Under the pieces are notes generated by a model. The model was not told the DNA's origin, ran no database searches, and was given only the letters and a program-made list of their open reading frames with translations. Shown here piece by piece: positions 33,621 to 42,681 of a stretch of DNA of 64,000 nucleotides. How positions within the stretch are numbered: position 1 is the stretch's first letter; each line of letters begins with the position of its first letter. This DNA comes from Chryseobacterium artocarpi (GTDB taxonomy: Bacteria > Bacteroidota > Bacteroidia > Flavobacteriales > Weeksellaceae): NCBI RefSeq assembly GCF_001684975.1, contig NZ_MAYH01000001.1, positions 124,001 through 188,000 of the forward strand. The letters are read 5' to 3'. The translations under genes and the position numbers were made by a program.

Positions 33621-34187
33621 ATGATACAGGGTTTCTTTCAAAATTTTAATTTATTTTCAGAAGATGAGGTTGAAGCATTCTTAGAACTATTTGAATTGAG
33701 AAAAGTAAATAAAAATGACTATTTCATCCGGGAAGGTGAAAAATGTAAAGAAGTGGCATTGATCAAATCCGGTATTTTCCGTTCTTTCTACCTTTCGGAT
33801 GATGGAAAAGATATGACGTATTGTTTCAGATTTCCCAATACAATGATGGCTGCGTATTCATCATTTATTTCAGGATCTTTGAGCAGAGAAAATATGCAGG
33901 CCATTACAGATGCTGAGCTTTTCGTTGTGAAAAAAGAAAAACTGGATAAAATGATACAGGATAATCTGAACTGGACAAAGTTTTTAAAAATTATTGCCGA
34001 ACAGGAATATCTTGAACTGGAAAACAGGTTCTTCCAATTACAAAGAGATAGCGCCAGCCAGCGTTATGTAAGTCTTTTTGAAAATTATCCGGATTATATT
34101 CAAAATATTCCTTTGCAATATCTTGCCTCTTATCTTGGGATTACTCAAAGGCATTTAAGCCGCATCAGAAAGGAAATTTCTTTTTAG
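33621..34187 (+). CDS. Crp/Fnr-family transcriptional regulator
   Basis: This 188-residue protein has an N-terminal cyclic-nucleotide-binding-like domain (about 20-115, with FIREGEKCKEVALIKSGIFRSFY) and a short C-terminal winged helix (about 155-188, with LQYLASYLGITQRHLSRIRKEI). The GEKC segment lacks the arginine-serine pocket that binds cAMP in Crp, so the ligand is probably different, as in most Bacteroidota members. Its stop is 53 bases before a saccharopine-dehydrogenase-like gene with its own promoter box, and it may regulate that gene and the reductase after it. Confidence 0.88.
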   Translation: MIQGFFQNFNLFSEDEVEAFLELFELRKVNKNDYFIREGEKCKEVALIKSGIFRSFYLSDDGKDMTYCFRFPNTMMAAYSSFISGSLSRENMQAITDAELFVVKKEKLDKMIQDNLNWTKFLKIIAEQEYLELENRFFQLQRDSASQRYVSLFENYPDYIQNIPLQYLASYLGITQRHLSRIRKEISF

Positions 34188-34220
34188 ACATTTGTCCTGT
34201 TAATTGGTTTTCTGGCTCTA

Positions 34221-34228
34221 TACTTTTG
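34221..34228 (+). promoter_or_regulatory. -7 promoter box deciding the next start
   Basis: TACTTTTG matches TAnnTTTG exactly. An in-frame TTG at 34226 overlaps this box, so translation must start downstream of it, at the ATG at 34241. No TTG occurs at the ideal spacing upstream. Confidence 0.6.
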
Positions 34229-34240
34229 TCAAAAAAAGAT

Positions 34241-35266
34241 ATGGAACACAATATTCTCATCATTGGAGGAAACGGATTAGTAGGAAAAACAATAGCACGT
34301 ATATTACAATCCCGGAATCCTGATATTACTATTTTTATTGGGGGAAGAAAAGGAGGAAAGACAGATCGTGACCTGAAAATTGATGTCACAGATCCGGCAT
34401 CTCTTCAGATCATTTCCGATAAAAAAATTAACCTGATTATTCTTTCTGTTAATGATAAATCTGATCATGTTCTCCAATATGCTATAGATCACCATATTGA
34501 TTATCTGGATATAACGAAGCCTACTCCAGACCTTGTAAAAGCCTATAACCTTGCAGGAAAATCTGATGTGAACAGCAGGATTGTTTTCAGCTCCGGCTGG
34601 ATGGGAGGAATTGTTCCGGGATTGGTGAACGCGATTTCAAAAAATATTCATGATATTTCAGATGTGAAGCTCTTTGTATATTATTCTGTAAAAGACCTTG
34701 CAGGAGAGAGTTCGGCTCATTTTATGGCAGAAAATGTGTCCGTTCCTTTCTCTAATTATAAGAATGATCGACCTGTTTTTGTTCGACATTTTTTGAATAA
34801 GGAAACTTTTGATTTCTCCTTTGGAATAGGAAAAAGAGTTGCTTGCAATTTTGATGTTCCTGATCTTTATATCCTAAACAAAGTTGAAAGAGTGCCCAAT
34901 GTGAATGTGAAAATGACTTATAGTTCTAAATTTATCACATGGCTGCTTGGTGGTTTTCAGTATATCAGATTATTTGATATTTTATCTTTAAAAGAAAGGA
35001 GAGCTATTTTTAGTGCCAGTGGAAATGGAGATCAATCTGTTTTCGAAATTGTAGTGAAGAATAAGACCGGAGAGAAAAAATTAAGCCTTCAAAGTACAAA
35101 AGGACAGGCAGAACTTACTGCTCTATCGGCAGTTTTACATACTGAAGAATTATTGAGAAACCCTCACGAGAATCATGTGTATTTCAGTCATCAGCTGCAT
35201 GAACCCCAATTGTTATTGGCACAGCTTAATGCTTACGAAACCATTCATATCAATACTCCATCATGA
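34241..35266 (+). CDS. Saccharopine dehydrogenase-like NAD(P)-binding protein
   Basis: The 341-residue product starts with a Rossmann fold, ILIIGGNGLVGKTIAR (Gly9-Gly10-x-Gly12-x2-Gly15), followed by DLKIDVTDPASL and LIILSVND. The layout matches the saccharopine dehydrogenase NADP-binding family, whose members act on amino acids or unknown substrates. A hydrophobic motif (SSGWMGGIVPGLVNA) near residue 125 is also typical. The start is the ATG at 34241 because a -7 box overlaps an upstream TTG. Its stop overlaps the start of the next reductase gene by 4 bases, so the two proteins probably act together. Confidence 0.8.
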   Translation: MEHNILIIGGNGLVGKTIARILQSRNPDITIFIGGRKGGKTDRDLKIDVTDPASLQIISDKKINLIILSVNDKSDHVLQYAIDHHIDYLDITKPTPDLVKAYNLAGKSDVNSRIVFSSGWMGGIVPGLVNAISKNIHDISDVKLFVYYSVKDLAGESSAHFMAENVSVPFSNYKNDRPVFVRHFLNKETFDFSFGIGKRVACNFDVPDLYILNKVERVPNVNVKMTYSSKFITWLLGGFQYIRLFDILSLKERRAIFSASGNGDQSVFEIVVKNKTGEKKLSLQSTKGQAELTALSAVLHTEELLRNPHENHVYFSHQLHEPQLLLAQLNAYETIHINTPS

Positions 35267-35841
35267 AAAAAATAGCCATTATCAATGGGCATCCCCATAA
35301 AGAATCCTTCAATGTTGGTGTTGTTGAAGCCTATAAACAAGGAGCAATGCAGGCAGGAGCAGAAATAAAGGAAATTGTCATTGCAGATTTAAACTTTAAT
35401 CCCAGTTTACAATTCGGGTATCAAAAAAGAATGGAATTGGAGCCTGATCTTATCAAAGCTTGGGAAATTATTCAGTGGGCAGATCATTTAGTTTGGGTAC
35501 ATCCTGTTTGGTGGGGTGGTTTACCTGCTATTACAAAAGGCTTCATAGATCGGCTTTTTTTACCAGGAATGGCTTATAAATATCGTGAAAACTCGGTATG
35601 GTGGGATAAGCTTTTAAAAGGTAAAACCGGACATATCATCACCACACTGGATCAGCCGGGATGGTATTACCGACTTATGTACGGAAGACCAAGTGTGAAT
35701 CAGCTTAAAAAATCAACGTTGGAATTTTGTGGCGTAAAACCAGTTAAAATAACCTATATCGGAATTATTAGAAACTCAAAAGAAGAACAGAGGGGTCAAT
35801 GGCTTCAAAAAATAAAAAAACTGGGAGAAAAACTTAAGTAA
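35263..35841 (+). CDS. Flavodoxin-fold NAD(P)H:quinone oxidoreductase
   Basis: The 192-residue cytoplasmic flavoprotein matches the NQO/MdaB family. It starts MKKIAIINGHPHKESFNVGV and has the family block VHPVWWGGLPAITKGFIDRL then FLPGMAYKY (about 79-107). The ATGA start overlaps the stop of the saccharopine dehydrogenase-like gene by 4 bases, so the pair is translationally coupled. A role in reducing quinones or nitro compounds is likely. It is a distant paralogue of the reductase at 6628-7158, which has no such partner. Confidence 0.87.
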   Translation: MKKIAIINGHPHKESFNVGVVEAYKQGAMQAGAEIKEIVIADLNFNPSLQFGYQKRMELEPDLIKAWEIIQWADHLVWVHPVWWGGLPAITKGFIDRLFLPGMAYKYRENSVWWDKLLKGKTGHIITTLDQPGWYYRLMYGRPSVNQLKKSTLEFCGVKPVKITYIGIIRNSKEEQRGQWLQKIKKLGEKLK

Positions 35842-35850
35842 AGAATAAGA

Positions 35851-35883
35851 AAAACGGAAGCAGATCAATTCTCTTCCGGTTTC
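35851..35883. terminator. Bidirectional terminator
   Basis: AAACGGAAG (35852-35860) pairs with CTTCCGGTTT (35873-35882) with a one-base bulge, with A and T runs outside. It lies between the convergent reductase and siderophore-interacting protein genes. Confidence 0.65.
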
Positions 35884-35887
35884 AGCT

Positions 35888-36610
35888 TTATAATCCCTTT
35901 TTTCCCTCTATCCAATATGCCTGTGATCTGATGCATTTAGGCGAGACTCCTTTCGCTTTGAGAAACTTTCTTATCAATGACATCCTGTCTCCGTTTCCTG
36001 TGAGATAAAAAGCAACCTCGTCACGATAAATAGATTCTTTCTCTTCTCTCAAAAAGTCGGTTAAGGCTTCTATCATTCGCATTGTACTGTTTTTTGGACT
36101 ATGATATCCATAAAGATTAAGGCTTTCAAGAGCAGAAGCCTCTTCCAGTTCATGAAGACATATAAATTGAGATCCCAATTCTTCCACAGCTTCTTTGATG
36201 GAAAGAGAACTTCCCAAAGATGTTTCATCTCCAATAGAAAAGTGAATTCTTGCGTTGGATTCGAAAAAACGTTTTCCGCGTGGCATTAAAATTTTTATAG
36301 AACCTCCTACAGATAAACTGTTTACAAAATTACTACCCACAGCATGAGAATCATGTACATGAAATATAACTTCAAAACTGCCTCTGTCTCTATTAAAATT
36401 AAAAGGAGAATAATTACGGAAATCCCTGTCATTGATTCTTATTCCTATAGCGTATGCCGGTTCAAAATCAACATTCTGTAAATCGGTTTGAAAATAGACT
36501 CTTCGAAGATCAGGAGCAATAATTTCGATATTGGTAACGGTACAATCTTTAAACTTTGAGGACCAAACATTTTCTACGGTGTCATTGATCCATTTGGGTA
36601 AGCTTGGCAT
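35888..36610 (-). CDS. Siderophore-interacting protein (FAD-type ferric reductase)
   Basis: The 240-residue cytoplasmic protein resembles ViuB/YqjH flavoproteins, which reduce ferric siderophores to release iron. It has an FAD-binding N-terminal barrel (about 20-120, with FRNYSPFNF and FEVIFHVH) and a C-terminal NAD(P)H-binding half ending in FYLTGNGDRMSLIRKFLKAK and RSQAYWIEGKKG, which is the characteristic SIP tail. No siderophore biosynthesis genes lie nearby. The gene stands alone and is followed by a terminator. Confidence 0.88.
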   Translation of the reverse strand: MPSLPKWINDTVENVWSSKFKDCTVTNIEIIAPDLRRVYFQTDLQNVDFEPAYAIGIRINDRDFRNYSPFNFNRDRGSFEVIFHVHDSHAVGSNFVNSLSVGGSIKILMPRGKRFFESNARIHFSIGDETSLGSSLSIKEAVEELGSQFICLHELEEASALESLNLYGYHSPKNSTMRMIEALTDFLREEKESIYRDEVAFYLTGNGDRMSLIRKFLKAKGVSPKCIRSQAYWIEGKKGL

Positions 36611-36711
36611 AAATATTTTTATTGCAAAGAAAGCTGTAAAATCAAAGTAGAACGATAGTTGTTTCAGGGTATTGATTGGACAATTCGTGGTTATGTCAGA
36701 TGTAGATTATT

Positions 36712-37575
36712 TTATGCCTGAGATTTCCTGAATGCCGAAGGAGTCTGATCTTCCAATTTGGAAAATAACCGCGTGAAATAAGCATGTTCAGTATAACCTA
36801 ATTCATAGGCAATTTCTTTTACCGTAAGGTGAGTGAATGCCAGTAAGCGTTTTGCTTCAATTAAAATTTCCTGATGAATCCAGTGCTGAGCAGGATTTCC
36901 TGTGATTTCCCGTATAACTTCTGTAAGGTAGCCTCTTGAAATATTAAGTTTTTCAGCATATTCAGATGGACTTTTCATGGTTTTATAATTTTGACGGACC
37001 ATGATTTTAAATTCCCGGGTCAGTTGTAAAGAACGACTTTCTCCGACAGTTTGAGAGTAATTTTCCATTGAATATTTAAAAGCAAACATTCCTATAAAAG
37101 AATGGAGTAAAGATTGAATCACCATAAAGCCCTCTTTGGAGGCAAGCGTTTCTTCCTTATAAAAAGAGTGGAGTAGAGTTGCTGTGTTATTGAATTTTTC
37201 CACCCAGTTTTTATCAATAGTTAGGGGTTGTATTCCTTCCAGAAATTCCTCAAAAACAGAGCGTACCGAATCAGGAACCAGGTCAGATTTTATAGCAATA
37301 AACCATCCATTTACCTGATCCATTAAAAGCCCTTGATGTACTTGCCCTGGTAATACACAGAAAATAGTAGATTCTTTAGCTTCAATAATGTTAAAATCAA
37401 CCATCATTTTTACGTGACCGCTTTCCATGCAGGTAAAAATATAGTGGCTGTCCCGATGTATTCCTTTATCTTTAAGAATGTCTTCAGTATCATAGGTATG
37501 CTGATCCATTCTCTTGATGTGAAAACGATGCTTGGAAATATCACTCAGGTCATACGTTGGAATTGTCTGTTTCAT
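36712..37575 (-). CDS. AraC-family transcriptional regulator
   Basis: The 287-residue protein has an N-terminal arabinose-binding-like cupin part (HYIFTCMESGHVKMMVDF and IFCVLPGQVHQGLL) and a C-terminal AraC double helix-turn-helix (about 190-287), with YAEKLNISRGYLTEVIREITG and KEIAYELGYTEHAYFTRLFSK. It is divergent from the amidohydrolase gene at 37818 across a 242-base gap and is likely to control it. The effector is unknown. Confidence 0.9.
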   Translation of the reverse strand: MKQTIPTYDLSDISKHRFHIKRMDQHTYDTEDILKDKGIHRDSHYIFTCMESGHVKMMVDFNIIEAKESTIFCVLPGQVHQGLLMDQVNGWFIAIKSDLVPDSVRSVFEEFLEGIQPLTIDKNWVEKFNNTATLLHSFYKEETLASKEGFMVIQSLLHSFIGMFAFKYSMENYSQTVGESRSLQLTREFKIMVRQNYKTMKSPSEYAEKLNISRGYLTEVIREITGNPAQHWIHQEILIEAKRLLAFTHLTVKEIAYELGYTEHAYFTRLFSKLEDQTPSAFRKSQA

Positions 37576-37817
37576 ATTTCTAAAATCGGTTCTACAAAAC
37601 TACAAATAACTCTGATCATGCTCCAAGTTTAATATGAGACTGCTTCATTTAATACACTGCTGCGAGTAAATACTCATCTCGGAAATTACGTATTTATACG
37701 GGCTTAAAAACATTTTATTTATCTCATATTTGTGATATAATATTGTTGTAGAGCAAAAAACAAATGATGAAAACTGATGTTTAAGAATTTTAAATCAAAC
37801 TTTTAAAACCATAAACT

Positions 37818-39557
37818 ATGTCAAAAATCCCTCATTCAATGAAAAAACTCTGGCGATTTTTTGTGTTATCGGCAGCTGTTTCTGCTATTTCCATGGGATG
37901 TACCTCTCAAAAAGGAGCAGACCAGATATTTGTCAACGGAGATATCCTCACAATGAAAGGAGATAAAGCTTCTTATGTAGAAGCACTTGTAGTAACCGAT
38001 GGAAAAATCACTTTTGCAGGACCGAAGACCAAAGCTTTGGAAATGAAAGGCAGCAGCACTAAGATGATAGATCTGAACGGACGTACACTGATGCCAGGAT
38101 TTATAGATGCCCACGGACATGTTTCTCAATATGCTACTGCATCTCAAATGATTAATTTGCAGCCTGAACCTTACGGAAAAGTGATGTCTATTCCGGACTT
38201 ACAGAAAGTTCTTAAAGACTTTATCATCCAAAATAATATTCAACCCGGTGTAATGATTGTCGGCAATGGGTATGATGATGCTATTATGGAAGAACATAAA
38301 CACCCTACAGCAAAGCAACTTGATTCGGTATCTTCTGTAAATCCAATTTATATAGAACATGCTTCAGGACACATGGGAGTAGGAAATTCATTATTCTTAA
38401 AAAATATGGGGGTTACCTATGATACAGAAATTTCGGGAGGAGTTGTAGGAAAAGATCCTAATACCAAAGAACTTACCGGAAAAATGCAGGAAAATGCGAA
38501 CATTGAAGCTTTACAGTATCTCACAAGCCAATTACCCAAGCCTGCAGAAAAAGATAAGTTTAAATCTTTACTGGATGCGGAAAACGAGTGGTTTGCTAAC
38601 GGACAGACGACCATTTGTGAAGGACGTGCCACACCGGCTAATATCAATCATATCTTTGAAGCGAATGACAAGAAACTCCTGCGTGGAGATTATATCATTC
38701 TGCCGGATTATGATACCAACGCTGATAAACTTGAACATTGGAAAGATTATTATCAGAAATACACAGGACGTGTCAAGATAGGAGGTGTAAAAATGACCTT
38801 TGACGGATCTCCGCAGGGAAAATCAGCATGGCTTAAAGAACAGTATCTGGTCGCTCCGGATGGGGAAGAACAAGGCTTCAAAGGACATCCTATTTACTCA
38901 AGAGAAAATGCTTATAAAGGATTAAAAGCTATTTTTACAGCAGGAATGCAGGCACATATTCATTGCAACGGTGATGCGGCTATTGATGAAGGGCTTAGCC
39001 TTATGGAGATTCTTAAAAATGAAAAATTACTTACCGATAGTATGCGTTGTGTATTGATTCATAGTCAGGTATGTCGTGAAGATCAGGTTCCTCGTTATAA
39101 GAAAATAGGAATCATGCCAAGCTGGTTTCCTACTCACGTTTATCTTTGGGGAGATTGGCATCGTGAAAATGTATTGGGAGAAGACAGAGCAAAGAGAATC
39201 AGCCCGTTGAAAGAAGGTTTGGATCAGGGAATTCGCTTTACCATCCATCATGATTCTCCGGTTACTCCTCCTGATTTAATTGCTGCCGTGTATGCTGCTG
39301 TAAACAGAAAAACACGTTCAGGATACTTATTAGGTCCGGAGCAGCGTGTCAGCCCTTATGAAGCTCTCAAAGCAATTACCATCAATGCGGCGTGGCAATG
39401 GGGAGAAGAACATGAAAAAGGAAGTTTGGAACAGAATAAGAGAGCAGATCTTGTTATTTTAGATAAAAATCCTGTGAAGATAGATCCATTGGGTATAAAA
39501 GATATTCGGGTAATGGAAACCTATAAAGATGGAGTTCAGGTCTATAAGAAAAATTAA
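37818..39557 (+). CDS. Lipoprotein amidohydrolase (YtcJ-like)
   Basis: The 579-residue product is a predicted lipoprotein: the hydrophobic region ends SAISMGC with Cys28. It is a periplasmic metal-dependent amidohydrolase of the amidohydrolase 3 family, as shown by the metal motif GFIDAHGH (His99, His101), later AHIHCNGD (near 376-383), and IHHDSPVTPPDL. C-terminal KGSLEQNKRADLVILD is also diagnostic. Substrates in this family are usually hydantoins, amides or cyclic imides. The divergent AraC gene probably regulates it. A strong terminator follows. Confidence 0.9.
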   Translation: MSKIPHSMKKLWRFFVLSAAVSAISMGCTSQKGADQIFVNGDILTMKGDKASYVEALVVTDGKITFAGPKTKALEMKGSSTKMIDLNGRTLMPGFIDAHGHVSQYATASQMINLQPEPYGKVMSIPDLQKVLKDFIIQNNIQPGVMIVGNGYDDAIMEEHKHPTAKQLDSVSSVNPIYIEHASGHMGVGNSLFLKNMGVTYDTEISGGVVGKDPNTKELTGKMQENANIEALQYLTSQLPKPAEKDKFKSLLDAENEWFANGQTTICEGRATPANINHIFEANDKKLLRGDYIILPDYDTNADKLEHWKDYYQKYTGRVKIGGVKMTFDGSPQGKSAWLKEQYLVAPDGEEQGFKGHPIYSRENAYKGLKAIFTAGMQAHIHCNGDAAIDEGLSLMEILKNEKLLTDSMRCVLIHSQVCREDQVPRYKKIGIMPSWFPTHVYLWGDWHRENVLGEDRAKRISPLKEGLDQGIRFTIHHDSPVTPPDLIAAVYAAVNRKTRSGYLLGPEQRVSPYEALKAITINAAWQWGEEHEKGSLEQNKRADLVILDKNPVKIDPLGIKDIRVMETYKDGVQVYKKN

Positions 39558-39573
39558 ATTTTTACGATTTTAA

Positions 39574-39616
39574 TACAAAAACAGCATCTTGCTTATTGTA
39601 AGATGCTGTTTTTGTA
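39574..39616. terminator. Bidirectional terminator, 17-bp perfect stem
   Basis: The arms at 39574-39590 and 39600-39616 are exact reverse complements (TACAAAAACAGCATCTT type) with a 9-base loop. A and T runs lie in the stem's outer part. It separates the convergent amidohydrolase and LysE genes. Confidence 0.88.
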
Positions 39617-39634
39617 TTCAGTATTGAAAATTCA

Positions 39635-40270
39635 TTATTTCGCCTTTGAAAAAGCCATTCTGATGGCAAGATACGTAAGAACACTTGCCATAAACCACTT
39701 TTGAACTTTTATCCATGCAGGATTATTGCTGAAAAATAAAGCAACTCTGGAAGCTGTCAGCACAATTAAAAAATTAACGCTAAAACTTACCAGAACCTGA
39801 ACAACACCAAGCTCCAGACTCTGAGTGAGCACAGATCCGTATTCCGGTTTGATGAATTGCGGGAAAAATGAAAGATAGAAAACAGCTACTTTCGGATTAA
39901 GGACATTTGTGAGGAATCCAACGGTAAAAAGCTTTTTAGGACTGTCATACGATGTATTTTTATCAACATCAAAAATGTTCTTGCTATTAGGTTTAATGGC
40001 TTGGTAGGCAAGATATAAAAGATAGATCGTTCCCATTGTTTTAAGAATGGTATAAGCAAAAGGAACCGCCAATAATACAGCTGTTAAACCAAAAGACACC
40101 ATGATGATGTGAAACAAAAACCCACACACCACACCTGTCAATGAAATGAAACCTGATTTTTTACCCTGTGTTATTGACTTTGAGATCAGGTAAATCATAT
40201 TAGGACCGGGGCTGATCACTAAGATAAGAGCAGCCAGAATAAAGAATGAAAGTTCGTGAAGTGGGATCAT
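39635..40270 (-). CDS. LysE/RhtB-family amino acid exporter
   Basis: This 211-residue inner-membrane protein exports amino acids or related metabolites. It has about six helices and the family signature FILAALILVISPGPNMIYLISKSITQGKKSGF (segments at residues 9-40), with the G-x-L-TNVLNPKVAVFYLSFFPQF block near 123-142. The exact substrate (threonine, homoserine, lysine) cannot be told. Transcription is alone, ending at the shared terminator. Confidence 0.92.
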   Translation of the reverse strand: MIPLHELSFFILAALILVISPGPNMIYLISKSITQGKKSGFISLTGVVCGFLFHIIMVSFGLTAVLLAVPFAYTILKTMGTIYLLYLAYQAIKPNSKNIFDVDKNTSYDSPKKLFTVGFLTNVLNPKVAVFYLSFFPQFIKPEYGSVLTQSLELGVVQVLVSFSVNFLIVLTASRVALFFSNNPAWIKVQKWFMASVLTYLAIRMAFSKAK

Positions 40271-40435
40271 TAATTTTTATGCAAATATCTTATTAATTGA
40301 GAAAATGAACAATAGTTTTAGAATAAGCCTTAAAAATAACAGCTTAATCCCTTTTAACCTTTTGTTTTAAATCTCGAAAAAACTGTAAATTAGCCAACAG
40401 AAAAATAGTAAAAAATACTTCTTAAGAATCCTCAA

Positions 40436-41035
40436 ATGTCCAAGCTAAAAATTGCACGAGAACAGAAAAATCTAACTCAGGAAGAATTGGCAGAAAAATC
40501 AAAAATTTCTGTAAGAACAATTCAACGGATTGAAGCTGGAACAGAACCCAAAGGACATACCTTGAGAGCATTGGCTGCTGCCCTGGAAATAGAAGAAACC
40601 TTATTACAGGATACAGAGAAGATTTCCGAAGTGGAAAGCACAACAATAGATGAACCAGCAATAATATCAGAAGAGAAAGATGCAGAAACCTTACAAACAG
40701 ATGGTATCAATTATTCTCAGATCAAAATGATCAATCTTTCCTCATTGTTTTTTACTGTTGTACCTCCCTTAAATATTTTCGTACCTCTTTTGCTGATGTA
40801 TACTCTGAAGCAAAAAAACAGTCTTGCCAGACAAATTATTTCAGTACAGATGATATGGACGGTAATGGCACCTATTGTTTTCATGCTGGGCATCTTTTTG
40901 AAACTCGGAAGACAGTTTACCCTTATTCTGATGATCCTTATTGTACTTTCCAATGTATGTATTATTCTTCGAAATGCAGCAGAGATTGACAGAAAGAAGA
41001 AATTGTATTTTAGATTGAAATTCAGCATGATATAA
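40436..41035 (+). CDS. Xre-type HTH protein with C-terminal membrane helices
   Basis: The 199-residue protein has a Cro/C1-type helix-turn-helix at residues 3-57 (LKIAREQKNLTQEELAEKSK and ISVRTIQRIEAGTEP), an acidic linker (58-95), and a hydrophobic C-terminal part of about three helices (98-125, 133-155, 161-180). A tail with NAAEIDRKKKLYFR follows. The membrane part resembles DUF4870. It is thus probably a membrane-attached regulator that binds DNA. It does not have a recognisable partner; the next gene encodes a serine hydrolase on the same strand 87 bases away. Confidence 0.82.
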   Translation: MSKLKIAREQKNLTQEELAEKSKISVRTIQRIEAGTEPKGHTLRALAAALEIEETLLQDTEKISEVESTTIDEPAIISEEKDAETLQTDGINYSQIKMINLSSLFFTVVPPLNIFVPLLLMYTLKQKNSLARQIISVQMIWTVMAPIVFMLGIFLKLGRQFTLILMILIVLSNVCIILRNAAEIDRKKKLYFRLKFSMI

Positions 41036-41122
41036 AACCTGTCAGTACTTTGTCGGGTTATTGTCGGGTTCATTTTTAGGCTTAAAAGAATCGAAAATCT
41101 AACCTTTGTCAAAAAATTAATA

Positions 41123-42613
41123 ATGACAAAGACTATTCGTTTTATATTCCTTTTCTTCAACCTGTTTTTGGGTAGCTTATATGCACAATTGCCAAAAACA
41201 GATCCGCTTTATAATACCATTATGTCAAAAGACAGTCTGCTTTTTTCGGTGGGATTTAATACCTGTAATGTAAAACAGACAGAAGCTTTGCTAAGCGATA
41301 ATCTGGAATTTTACCATGATAAAGGCGGTTTTTCAGATAAAAAGAAGTTCATTACAGATTTTAAAAACGGATTGTGTAAATCACCGTCAGACTATCGTTC
41401 CAGAAGAGTATTGGATCATGAAAGTACACAAATATTTCCATTATATCAGAACGGGAAACTTTATGCGGCAATACAAAACGGTAGTCATTTTTTTTATGAA
41501 AAAGAAGGAGCATCAATTGAAAAATTAGTAGGAGAAGCTAAGTTTACCAATCTTTGGTTGCTTGAAAACGGAGAATGGAAATTAACGAGATCTTTAAGCT
41601 TTGATCATCATGCAAAAGAATCAATGGACATTAAAACTGTTTTTGATAATGATCAGCAAATAGAAAACTGGTTAAAAGAAAATAAAATTCCAACCCTTGG
41701 ACTGGGAATTATAGAATCCGGAGAATTGAAACAGGTAAAAGTTTTTGGAAATAGTAAAGAAAATATTCCAGCCCCTTACAATACTTATTTCAACGTTGCT
41801 TCTCTTACCAAACCTGTGACTGCAATGGTTGCATTGCGTCTGATAAGCTTAGGGAAATGGAAATTGGATGAACCTTTAGATAAATATTGGATAGATCCTG
41901 ACATTTCAAATGATCCAAAACATAAAAAATTAACGACACGAATTATTCTTAGCCATCAAACCGGTTTCCCCAATTGGAGATGGATGAATACAGATAAAAA
42001 ACTGAACTTTCAGTTTGAACCGGGAACGAAATATCAATATTCGGGAGAAGGTTTTGAATATCTGCGAAAAGCATTGGAAGCCAAATTCAAGAAATCGTTG
42101 GAACAACTGGCTCAGGAACTGATTTTCCAACCTTATAAAATGTATGATACAGGGTATATTTGGGATCAGCATATTGATGAACAAAGATTTGCCGTTGGAT
42201 ACAATGAAAAAGGAATATCATATCCCACAGAAAAAAATAAAACACCCAATGCTGCCGATGATTTGCACACAACAATAGAAGATTATGGAAGCTTTATGGT
42301 GAATGTGATGAAAGGAAAAGGTTTGACATCAGATGTATTCCGGGAGATGATCCAAAAACAGATTAAAACCAAAGAAAATAAATACTTCGGATTAGGCTTT
42401 GAAATCTATGATCTCGGAAATGAAAACTATGCTTTATCTCATGGCGGAGCTGATCAAGGAACAAGATGTATTGCTTTTATGTTACCAAAATCAGGAAAAG
42501 GACTTTTGATCTTTACCAATGTAGATGATGGATACAAAGTCTATGAAAAACTGGTTCTTCATTATTTGGGAAAAGAAGGAAAGAAGATTGTGGATATAGA
42601 AAACAGTAAGTAA
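41123..42613 (+). CDS. Exported serine hydrolase (class C beta-lactamase-like) with an N-terminal NTF2-like domain
   Basis: The 496-residue protein has a signal peptide (1-21, ending LYAQ), an NTF2/DUF4440-like domain (about 30-165), and a beta-lactamase/transpeptidase-like domain (about 175-490). The active-site motifs are Ser227-x-x-Lys230 (SLTK), Tyr306-Ser-Gly (YSG, in place of YxN), and His440-Gly-Gly (HGG, in place of KTG). These fit the DAC/esterase-type class C fold rather than a true beta-lactamase. It acts in the periplasm or outside the cell. Substrate unknown. Confidence 0.88.
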   Translation: MTKTIRFIFLFFNLFLGSLYAQLPKTDPLYNTIMSKDSLLFSVGFNTCNVKQTEALLSDNLEFYHDKGGFSDKKKFITDFKNGLCKSPSDYRSRRVLDHESTQIFPLYQNGKLYAAIQNGSHFFYEKEGASIEKLVGEAKFTNLWLLENGEWKLTRSLSFDHHAKESMDIKTVFDNDQQIENWLKENKIPTLGLGIIESGELKQVKVFGNSKENIPAPYNTYFNVASLTKPVTAMVALRLISLGKWKLDEPLDKYWIDPDISNDPKHKKLTTRIILSHQTGFPNWRWMNTDKKLNFQFEPGTKYQYSGEGFEYLRKALEAKFKKSLEQLAQELIFQPYKMYDTGYIWDQHIDEQRFAVGYNEKGISYPTEKNKTPNAADDLHTTIEDYGSFMVNVMKGKGLTSDVFREMIQKQIKTKENKYFGLGFEIYDLGNENYALSHGGADQGTRCIAFMLPKSGKGLLIFTNVDDGYKVYEKLVLHYLGKEGKKIVDIENSK

Positions 42614-42647
42614 TGATATTTAATTTTCCTGTTTTTAAGTGAAATCT

Positions 42648-42655
42648 TATATTTG
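42648..42655 (+). promoter_or_regulatory. -7 promoter box of the GLPGLI gene
   Basis: TATATTTG matches TAnnTTTG exactly and ends 26 bases before the ATG at 42682. No TTG is found at the usual distance upstream. Confidence 0.5.
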
Positions 42656-42681
42656 ATACTGCTCTTATTGTAGTTTTAGTT

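Noticed and set aside
34226..34240. TTG start of the saccharopine dehydrogenase-like gene
   Set aside because: The TTG overlaps an exact -7 box TACTTTTG, so it lies upstream of the transcription start.
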